A stretch of 9,873 nt of DNA from Sphingobacterium sp. UBA1575. GTDB taxonomy: Bacteria > Bacteroidota > Bacteroidia > Sphingobacteriales > Sphingobacteriaceae. Within the stretch, counting starts at the first letter, position 1; every line of letters starts with the position of its first letter. The notes under the pieces were generated by a model. That model did no database searches, was not told the origin of the DNA, and saw only the letters and a list, made by a program, of their open reading frames with translations. The translations under genes and the position numbers were made by a program. Shown in pieces: positions 1 to 5,481 of this stretch. The DNA lies in assembly GCA_002322865.1 (NCBI GenBank), contig DCOH01000052.1, forward strand, positions 7,115 to 16,987, in the 5' to 3' direction.

Positions 1-37
1 GTACCTCCTCGCAATGACGCTTATCCTCGCAATGACG
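1..37. repeat. Edge of a short tandem/dispersed repeat (two 14-bp units)
   Basis: The unit TCCTCGCAATGACG occurs at 6-19 and again at 24-37, an 18-bp period with a non-identical 4-bp spacer. The second copy ends right at the stop codon of the minus-strand HAD gene (38-40). Read on the other strand the unit begins CGTCATTGCGAGG, a motif I remember from intergenic repeats in several bacterial genomes; that recollection is not a database result. The repeat is cut by the window edge, so its full length and any partner inverted copy are not visible. It may lie in the 3' untranslated region of the HAD gene. Confidence 0.5.
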
Positions 38-826
38 TTATATCACCTGAAACTTTTTCAGCGCATTCCAGATCCCATCATCATCCACATCATCCGTCAC
101 ATAATCTGAAATCTCCTTCACTTCCGGGTTTGCATTTCCCATCGCTACACCCACTTTCACATGCTTTAGCATGGTAATATCATTACCACCATCACCAAAG
201 GCCATCGTTTCCTCCAATTCCACCCCAAAATGCTTGCAAAAAATATCAATCCCCACTTTTTTACTCAATCCTTTCGGATTCACATCCGCAAACAGCGGTG
301 TCCAGCGAGAAGATAGCGAATTCGGCATCACATTTTCCATAAATTCCTGTTCTTCCTCAGGTCCCAGAAAAATATTGGTCTGCAATATACTTCCAGTATC
401 TACTTTCTCCATGTCCACCAATTTCGGGACTGGCAAATTCAAATGGGCATACATCCCCGCAATTTCCGGGGTAACATCATGTATGGTAATCTCCCTTTCC
501 GACATGAAAGAAAAACTCAAAGCCTTTTCCTTCGCATAAGCCAACACCGATTCAATATCTCTAGCATCAATAGGTTCCCGATGCAATACCTCTAAATCCT
601 TCGTTAAACAATAACCTCCATTAAAAGTGATATATCCATCAAAATCAAGAAATTTAATATGATCAATACTGTTGATGGATCTGCCAGTAGCCAAAATGGT
701 CTTGATCCCTTTTGCCTGCAACTCTTTAATGGCTTCGATGGTAGACTTAGGAATTTCATGGGTTTTGAAGCTTATCAATGTGCCGTCTATATCAAAAAAA
801 ACTGCTTTTATCTGTGGATTCTGCAT
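38..826 (-). CDS. Cof-type HAD-IIB family hydrolase (sugar-phosphate or related phosphatase)
   Basis: A 262-residue cytosolic phosphatase of the haloacid dehalogenase superfamily, probably acting on a small phosphorylated metabolite by way of an aspartyl-phosphate. All four HAD motifs are visible. Motif I is FFDIDGTL with nucleophile D12 and acid/base D14. Motif II is ILATGR with T47. The motif III lysine is K189 or K190 in LSKKVGID. Motif IV is GDGGND at 211-216, which binds magnesium. The long insert between motifs II and III (about residues 80-185) is the C2 cap typical of Cof/YidA-like enzymes, and the length is normal for that group. The ATG at 824-826 is the only start that keeps motif I near the N-terminus. 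It lies five bases from a perfect -7 element, so the mRNA may be leaderless. The substrate cannot be read from sequence. The gene diverges from the methyltransferase gene. Confidence 0.93.
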   Translation of the reverse strand: MQNPQIKAVFFDIDGTLISFKTHEIPKSTIEAIKELQAKGIKTILATGRSINSIDHIKFLDFDGYITFNGGYCLTKDLEVLHREPIDARDIESVLAYAKEKALSFSFMSEREITIHDVTPEIAGMYAHLNLPVPKLVDMEKVDTGSILQTNIFLGPEEEQEFMENVMPNSLSSRWTPLFADVNPKGLSKKVGIDIFCKHFGVELEETMAFGDGGNDITMLKHVKVGVAMGNANPEVKEISDYVTDDVDDDGIWNALKKFQVI

Positions 827-830
827 ATCC

Positions 831-838
831 CAAAGATA
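831..838 (-). promoter_or_regulatory. -7 promoter element of the HAD gene
   Basis: Reading the minus strand, 838-831 is TATCTTTG, an exact match to the Bacteroidota -7 consensus TAnnTTTG. The HAD start codon begins five bases downstream, so a start site at the usual distance would fall on or within the ATG and give a leaderless mRNA. No TTG of the -33 element stands at the expected distance upstream, which weakens the call. The mirror-image copy at 900-907 supports it. Confidence 0.5.
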
Positions 839-880
839 GCTAATCCCCGAGTCTTTGCCTACTTATTACGATTCATTTTA

Positions 881-907
881 TTGTTAAAAATGCTATAACT
901 ATCTTTG
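881..907 (+). promoter_or_regulatory. Promoter of the methyltransferase gene
   Basis: TATCTTTG at 900-907 matches the Bacteroidota -7 consensus exactly. A TTG at 881-883 could be the -33 element, although the 16-bp spacing is at or just below the short end of the usual range. Transcription would start near 912-914, leaving a leader of about a dozen bases before the ATG at 925. Confidence 0.55.
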
Positions 908-924
908 GGACTTAATTCTTTTAT

Positions 925-2112
925 ATGAGCCCATTCGACCATTTTATCTCTTCGTTTGATGAAGGGATAAAAAAACAGGATTTACAGAAACTAACCTTAT
1001 CAAACTATAAAGGTCCAGAAAGCGATCTGAAGAATGTATATATTAAATTGGTCCTGATCAAACGGGAACTGATGCTGTCTTTTGTTTACCGTTATAAAAC
1101 AAAGGATGTGACGAAAAACTTTAATTCCTCCGATGCTTTAGCAACTATATTAAATCTAACCGAATTTAAAGGCTTCCGGAATATCAGTCTGCAAAGAACA
1201 AATGAGATCCTACATTTTCAAAGGAATAAAAAAGGGGACTGGATGGAAAGGAGAGAAAACGTGAAGGAAGAAACCTTTGTAAATCTATTGCACGATAAGC
1301 AGAAAGAAAGAAAAATTACTGATCTTTCCAAGCCCTATCTTCAATCGCTCAACTTAACTGATACTTCAGGTAAAGTTTATAAAAATGCACAGGATAAGTG
1401 GAAACAGATCAACCATTATATCGAGATATTAAGTTCTTCCTTGGCGGAGTTACCCAAGGATAAGAAGCTGAACATCGTGGATATGGGGGCTGGTAAAGGC
1501 TATTTAACTTTCGCACTTTATGATTATTTAAAATCCAGTCTGCAGCAGGATGTACTGGTGACTGGGGTGGAGTACCGAGAGGATCTGGTAGAATTCTGCA
1601 ATCAGGTCGCAAAGGACAGTACCTTTGATGACCTTCATTTTGTTCAAGGGACGATAGAGAACTATAAACCCGAAGAGAAGGTGGATGTATTGATTGCGCT
1701 GCATGCCTGTGATACCGCTACGGATGATGCCATTTATAAGGGGCTGCAGGATGAATCGGCTTTGATAGTTGTTGCTCCATGTTGCCATAAACAAGTCCGT
1801 AGGGAACTGGAAAAGATTAAGGCAAAAAATGAGCTGGATTTTATGTTGAAATATGGAATTTTCTTTGAGCGGCACGCGGAGATGTTGACCGATAGCATCC
1901 GATCGTTGGTATTGGAATATTATGGGTATGAAACCAGGGTGATGCAGTTCATTTCCGATCAGCATACGCCTAAAAATGTGATGATCGTAGGTTTGAAAAA
2001 AGAGGTAAATCCCAATAAACAAACACAAATACGGGAGAAGTTAAAATCGATTCAGGAATATTTTGGAATTGGCTACCATCATTTGGTTCGTTTATGTGGT
2101 TTAGATAGGTAA
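925..2112 (+). CDS. Class I SAM-dependent methyltransferase, Methyltransf_32-like
   Basis: A 395-residue predicted cytosolic methyltransferase. The SAM-binding motif I is IVDMGAGKGYL (V185 to Y193). It is followed by an acidic end of strand 2 in TGVEYRE, then IALHACDTATDD with HACD at 260-263, and PCCHK at 285-289. Together these are the signature of the Methyltransf_32 group, which also includes eukaryotic METTL25- and GSTCD-like proteins. The first ~145 residues are a separate region with no motif I recognise, and could hold the substrate-recognition part. The CCH at 286-288 could be structural or metal-binding, which is only an inference. The substrate (RNA, protein or small molecule) is unknown. 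The ATG at 925 lies just downstream of a good promoter, and no other in-frame ATG is near. Only 43 bp separate it from pheT, but a promoter element lies in that gap, so the two need not form an operon. Confidence 0.87.
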   Translation: MSPFDHFISSFDEGIKKQDLQKLTLSNYKGPESDLKNVYIKLVLIKRELMLSFVYRYKTKDVTKNFNSSDALATILNLTEFKGFRNISLQRTNEILHFQRNKKGDWMERRENVKEETFVNLLHDKQKERKITDLSKPYLQSLNLTDTSGKVYKNAQDKWKQINHYIEILSSSLAELPKDKKLNIVDMGAGKGYLTFALYDYLKSSLQQDVLVTGVEYREDLVEFCNQVAKDSTFDDLHFVQGTIENYKPEEKVDVLIALHACDTATDDAIYKGLQDESALIVVAPCCHKQVRRELEKIKAKNELDFMLKYGIFFERHAEMLTDSIRSLVLEYYGYETRVMQFISDQHTPKNVMIVGLKKEVNPNKQTQIREKLKSIQEYFGIGYHHLVRLCGLDR

Positions 2113-2127
2113 TTCGGTCATAATTTC

Positions 2128-2135
2128 TATCTTTG
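2128..2135 (+). promoter_or_regulatory. -7 element of the pheT promoter
   Basis: TATCTTTG, an exact match to TAnnTTTG, lies in the short methyltransferase-pheT gap. A start site near 2141 would give a leader of only about 15 bases before the pheT ATG at 2156, too short for a T-box or peptide attenuator. I see no convincing TTG about 20 bp upstream, so this could be a weak promoter or a chance match. Confidence 0.5.
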
Positions 2136-2155
2136 TAATTCGAAAAAAAGAACAT

Positions 2156-4549
2156 ATGAGAATTTCATATAATTGGTTAAAAAACTTTATAGATATAAAT
2201 AAAACTCCAGAGGAGTTATCCCTTATTCTTACTGATATTGGTCTTGAGGTGGAACTGTTAGAAGTGGAGCAAAGTATACCAGGTGGATTGGAAGGTTTGG
2301 TTGTGGGCGAGGTGATTACCTGTGAACAACATCCCAATGCCGATAAATTGAGGGTTACGACGGTAAATGTTGGAGCAGAAGAGCTGCTGCACATCGTTTG
2401 TGGCGCGCCAAATGTGCGTACAGGGTTGAAGGTAATCGTTGCTACGGTAGGAACTACTTGTCATCCGACCAACGGCGAACCTTTCAAAATCACGAAATCT
2501 AAGATCCGTGGCGAAGTTTCTGAAGGCATGTTATGCGGTGAGGATGAAATTGGATTAGGTACTTCCCATGCGGGTATTGTAGAGCTTGATGCAAATGCAG
2601 AGGTAGGTAGTTTAGTGAAGACCTATTTTAACATGGAGGATGATTATTGTTATGAGATCGGATTGACACCAAATCGAGCCGATGCTGCTTCTCATTTAGG
2701 GGTTGCCAGGGATTTGGCTGCTTACTTCAGATCATCTACCAAAGCAGTGGATACTTCGGGTTTTCAATCTTCAGCTGCGCAAGGGACCAAAGTTGAAGTC
2801 TTGTCTCCGGAGGATGCACCTCGATATTCAGGTGTCAATATCAGTAATATCAAAGTAGGAGAGTCTCCAGAATGGTTAAGGACAAAACTACAGGCTATTG
2901 GCGTACGTTCCATCAACAATATTGTGGATGTAACGAACTATATCCTTCATGATTTAGGTCAACCATTACATGCATTCGATGCGGATAAAATAGCTGGAAA
3001 TAAAGTGGTTGTACGTAAGGCTGTTGAAGGCGAATTGTTCAAGACTTTGGATGGTGTGGAGCGTAAATTAGCTGCGGAGGATCTGGTGATTGCAGATGCA
3101 GAAAAACCTATGTGTATTGCAGGGGTGTTTGGTGGTGAGTATTCTGGAGTGACGGAAGGTACGACTTCCATCTTCCTGGAATCAGCCTATTTTAACCCAG
3201 TGAGCGTTCGTAAAACTTCTAAACGCCATAGTCTTAAAACAGATTCATCTTTCCGTTTTGAGCGTGGCACGAATCCGGATATTACTGTCGAAGCATTGAA
3301 AAAAGCGGCGATATTGATCACAGAGGTAGCAGGCGGAATTGTCTCCTCTTCTGTTGTTGATATTTACCCTGAGCCTATAAAACCATTTGAATTCGCGGTG
3401 AATTACCGTCGGGTACAACGCGTGATCGGCAAGGATATACCTGCAGAAGAGATCAAATCCATCATTACGAGTTTAGGGATAGAAACCAAGAATGAAACTT
3501 CCGAAGGTTTTGATGTATTGGTTCCCGCATTCAAAGTAGATGTTACTCGTGAAATCGATATCGTAGAAGAAGTTTTACGGATCTATGGATACAACAATAT
3601 TGAATTAAAATCGCAGATCAAAGCTTCGCTGAATACCTCGGAGAAACCGGATAAAGAAGTGCTATTGAATCAGGTAGCTGATTTCCTAATCGGAAATGGT
3701 TACCGTGAAATCCTGAGCAACTCTTTGACCAAGTCTGATTATTTGGAGGATGATGCAACAGCAGTTCATCTGTTGAACCCTTTGAGTTCGGATCTGGATG
3801 TGATGCGTCAGAATCTGTTGTTTTCCGCTTTGACTGCCGTTGGATATAACCAGAATCGTAAAAATGGAGACCTGAAAGTTTTCGAATATGGACGTTCCTA
3901 TAACCTTTTGGATGGTCAATATGTAGAGAAGCAATTGTTCGGATTGGCTATTGCCGGAAGAAAAGATACGGAACAATGGAACAATGCAGGATCAAACGTT
4001 AGCTTCTACGATATTAAAGCGGCAGTAGATGGTATCATCAAACGGTTAAAGGTAGAAGGAATTCGCGTAGAAGAATATGCAGGAAACTATTTTGATTTTG
4101 GGTTGAGCTATAGAAAAGGGGAGAAGGTATTGGTATCCTTCGGATCGGTATCAAAAGCGAACCTGAAAAAGGCTGATGTGAGCGGACCAATCTATTTCGC
4201 CCAATTTGATTGGGATCTGCTATTGAAGGTGATCAAGAAAAATAGGATCACGTATAAAGAGGTATCGAAATTCCCTTCTGTGCGTAGAGATTTAGCCCTT
4301 TTATTGGATGATCAAGTCACTTTTGACCAATTACGTTTAATTGCGAATAAAACTGAACGTAAATTGTTAAAAGAGGTTCAGATCTTCGATGTGTACAAAG
4401 GGGATAAATTACCTGAGGGTAAGAAGTCTTACGCGTTAAGTTTTGTGCTTCAGGATGAGGAGAAAACGTTAACCGATAAACAGATTGATGGCATAATTCA
4501 AAAATTAATTATTAACTTTGAGAAAGAGGTTGGCGCATCAGTGCGTTAA
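2156..4549 (+). CDS. pheT: Phenylalanine--tRNA ligase beta subunit
   Basis: This 797-residue protein is the beta chain of the alpha2-beta2 phenylalanyl-tRNA synthetase, which joins phenylalanine to tRNA-Phe in the cytosol. Domains in order: an N-terminal segment; the EMAP-like tRNA-binding domain (about 46-155, with EQHPNADKL and later GMLCGEDEIG); the B3/4 editing domain (about 225-395, with RSINNIVDVTNYI), which hydrolyses mischarged Tyr-tRNA-Phe; the B5 domain (about 410-478); the catalytic-like core (with NPLSSDLDVMRQN near 541); and the C-terminal FDX-ACB anticodon-binding domain (about 704-797, from YKEVSKFPSVRRDLAL). The length is normal for a full bacterial PheT and there is no frameshift. 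The ATG at 2156 precedes the usual MRISYNWLK start. pheS is not next to it, so the catalytic subunit must be encoded elsewhere. The small coiled-coil gene and zapA follow closely and are probably co-transcribed. Confidence 0.98.
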   Translation: MRISYNWLKNFIDINKTPEELSLILTDIGLEVELLEVEQSIPGGLEGLVVGEVITCEQHPNADKLRVTTVNVGAEELLHIVCGAPNVRTGLKVIVATVGTTCHPTNGEPFKITKSKIRGEVSEGMLCGEDEIGLGTSHAGIVELDANAEVGSLVKTYFNMEDDYCYEIGLTPNRADAASHLGVARDLAAYFRSSTKAVDTSGFQSSAAQGTKVEVLSPEDAPRYSGVNISNIKVGESPEWLRTKLQAIGVRSINNIVDVTNYILHDLGQPLHAFDADKIAGNKVVVRKAVEGELFKTLDGVERKLAAEDLVIADAEKPMCIAGVFGGEYSGVTEGTTSIFLESAYFNPVSVRKTSKRHSLKTDSSFRFERGTNPDITVEALKKAAILITEVAGGIVSSSVVDIYPEPIKPFEFAVNYRRVQRVIGKDIPAEEIKSIITSLGIETKNETSEGFDVLVPAFKVDVTREIDIVEEVLRIYGYNNIELKSQIKASLNTSEKPDKEVLLNQVADFLIGNGYREILSNSLTKSDYLEDDATAVHLLNPLSSDLDVMRQNLLFSALTAVGYNQNRKNGDLKVFEYGRSYNLLDGQYVEKQLFGLAIAGRKDTEQWNNAGSNVSFYDIKAAVDGIIKRLKVEGIRVEEYAGNYFDFGLSYRKGEKVLVSFGSVSKANLKKADVSGPIYFAQFDWDLLLKVIKKNRITYKEVSKFPSVRRDLALLLDDQVTFDQLRLIANKTERKLLKEVQIFDVYKGDKLPEGKKSYALSFVLQDEEKTLTDKQIDGIIQKLIINFEKEVGASVR

Positions 4550-4573
4550 TTCAACATATAATTGCGAAATACT

Positions 4574-4882
4574 ATGGCGTCTTTATCTTCACAAATGAAT
4601 ATTATCGTTGAGAAAACGAAAAACCTTATTCAATTAAGTGAAGCCCTGCAAGAGGAAAACGATCTGTTAAAACTAGAAGTTCAATCTTTGCAGGTAGCCT
4701 TTGAGACGAGTTCTGAAAAGGTTAAACAGCTGGAGGAAAAGGTTAAAGCTCTGACAGTTGCCAAATCCTTGGAGAATTCGGATGTGGATAAAGCCGCAAT
4801 AAATGAAAAAATACTTGACACAAAACAAAAAATTAACGATTTTGTGCGAGAAATAGACAAATGTATAAGTCTTTTGAAGTAG
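4574..4882 (+). CDS. Small coiled-coil protein upstream of zapA
   Basis: A 102-residue soluble protein, almost wholly alpha-helical. Residues about 8-70 have strong heptad character (LQEENDLLKLEVQSLQ, then KVKQLEEKVKAL) and predict a coiled coil. The charged C-terminus ends in FVREIDKCISLLK, a tail I recognise from small proteins that sit between pheT and zapA in other Bacteroidota. Such proteins are often named hypothetical, or mislabelled as a PheT subunit because of their neighbour. There is no catalytic motif, signal peptide or membrane segment. I chose the ATG at 4574; a TTG at 4562 and an ATG at 4595 are also in frame. The gap to pheT is 24 bp and to zapA 48 bp, so one transcript is likely. 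By context it may be a cell-division partner of ZapA, similar in style to ZapB, but the sequence does not prove that. Confidence 0.82.
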   Translation: MASLSSQMNIIVEKTKNLIQLSEALQEENDLLKLEVQSLQVAFETSSEKVKQLEEKVKALTVAKSLENSDVDKAAINEKILDTKQKINDFVREIDKCISLLK

Positions 4883-4930
4883 GAAAAGCAGGGTAAGGAA
4901 AGATTTATAACGTTATTAAGCTCAAAAAAC

Positions 4931-5221
4931 ATGGGAGAAATTTCCATAAAAATAAATATCGCTGATCGAGTATACCCTTTACGTGTTGACACGGAAGAGG
5001 AAGAGGTTATTCGTCATGCAGCGAAATTAATAAACGAAAAAATAAAGGAACTGCAGGATAATTATGCAGTTCGTGATAAGCAAGATCTTTTATCCATGTG
5101 TGTACTTCAGTACGCTACAGGAATGATCAAAGCCGAAAAAAGCGCAACGAGCCAGGATGTTGGTTTGGAACGCAGCATTCACGAATTGGATAACCTATTG
5201 ACAGATTTCTTTAAGAAATAA
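4931..5221 (+). CDS. zapA: Cell division protein ZapA
   Basis: A 96-residue FtsZ-associated protein. ZapA tetramers cross-link and bundle FtsZ filaments in the Z-ring at midcell. The N-terminal part is the short beta-rich head (EISIKINIADRVYPLRVDTEEE), followed by HAAKLINEKIKELQ. The C-terminal half is a helix that forms the dimer coiled coil (about 50-95, through LQYATGMIKAE to LDNLLTDFFKK). This is the normal size and order for the family. The ATG at 4931 is preceded by CTCAAAAAAC, an A-rich leader with no Shine-Dalgarno, as is usual in this phylum. It follows the coiled-coil gene and is followed by a gene-free interval that holds a structured RNA. Confidence 0.93.
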   Translation: MGEISIKINIADRVYPLRVDTEEEEVIRHAAKLINEKIKELQDNYAVRDKQDLLSMCVLQYATGMIKAEKSATSQDVGLERSIHELDNLLTDFFKK

Positions 5222-5235
5222 CGTTTGCGTTCTTA

Positions 5236-5243
5236 TACTTTAG
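5236..5243 (+). promoter_or_regulatory. Possible -7 element for the zapA-rny intergenic RNA
   Basis: TACTTTAG differs from TAnnTTTG at one position and would start transcription near 5249-5251, just ahead of the structured RNA. An alternative is AACGTTTG at 5220-5227 with ATTG at 5197-5200 about 19 bp upstream, which would start near 5233. Neither is a full match, so the 5' end of the RNA is uncertain. Confidence 0.25.
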
Positions 5244-5255
5244 AGCTTCTAACGA

Positions 5256-5440
5256 CGAATTTGCCGCAATTAAATTCGGGTTGTCACTATTTTAAACTTA
5301 ACGCTTCAATATCACGAGCAATTACAAAGATGTAGGCCATTTTGCGAAAGCCATCTAGGTCATGATCATACGCTCAAATCATGTGTAATCGAAGTTTAAT
5401 AATACATGGTACCTGATTAATTTAATTGCGGTTTTTTTTT
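5256..5440 (+). ncRNA. ssrS: Structured RNA between zapA and rny, candidate 6S RNA
   Basis: The region folds into a long rod. The closing stem is 13 bp and perfect: 5264-5276 pairs with 5419-5431, and nine T residues (5432-5440) follow at once, as at an RNA 3' end. Inward are GGGT/ACCT (5278-5281 with 5411-5414, one wobble), a 6x6 internal loop, then a 12-bp helix with one bulged base (5288-5299 with 5392-5399 and 5401-5404). Next is a strongly asymmetric bubble of 21 nt (5300-5320) against two (5390-5391), then a 6-bp helix (5321-5326 with 5384-5389). The tip carries two small hairpins (5329-5355 and 5361-5383). Length near 180 nt, rod shape and a large 5'-side central bubble are the hallmarks of 6S RNA, which mimics an open promoter and holds the housekeeping RNA polymerase in slow growth. 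There is no open reading frame. It could instead be a regulatory leader of rny. The 5' end is approximate. Confidence 0.6.
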
Positions 5441-5481
5441 GGAAAATAATTGCTATTACATTAACATATAAATCAATAAAA

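Larger units (their letters stand above)
828..910. repeat. 12-bp perfect inverted repeat carrying two divergent -7 elements
   Basis: TCCCAAAGATAG at 828-839 is the exact reverse complement of CTATCTTTGGGA at 899-910, with 59 bp between the arms. Each arm contains TATCTTTG plus the next three bases GGA and one preceding base, so the match goes beyond the -7 consensus. The arms point outward towards the HAD gene (minus) and the methyltransferase gene (plus). The symmetry fits paired divergent promoters that may share an initiation sequence or a regulator. A loop of 59 bp makes a transcription terminator unlikely. Confidence 0.6.

Noticed and set aside
828..910. Invertible (phase-variable) promoter segment
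   Set aside because: Inverted arms flank 59 bp, as in Bacteroidota phase-variable promoters, but both -7 elements lie inside the arms and point outward. Inversion would leave both in place, and no recombinase gene is nearby.
1528..2028. 166-codon open frame antisense to the methyltransferase gene
   Set aside because: It overlaps a well-supported gene whose catalytic motifs lie in the same bases, and the translated product has no recognisable features.
2113..2155. Possible attenuator or T-box ahead of pheT
   Set aside because: Only 43 bp are available between the flanking genes and no stem-loop or T-run is present.
4562..4573. TTG start for the small coiled-coil gene
   Set aside because: It adds only four residues (first codon TTG) before a good ATG at 4574; the ATG start keeps the usual short N-terminus.
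5409..5414. GGTACC palindrome in the zapA-rny gap
   Set aside because: A 6-bp palindrome is expected by chance, and the bases are better explained as part of the long-range RNA helix.
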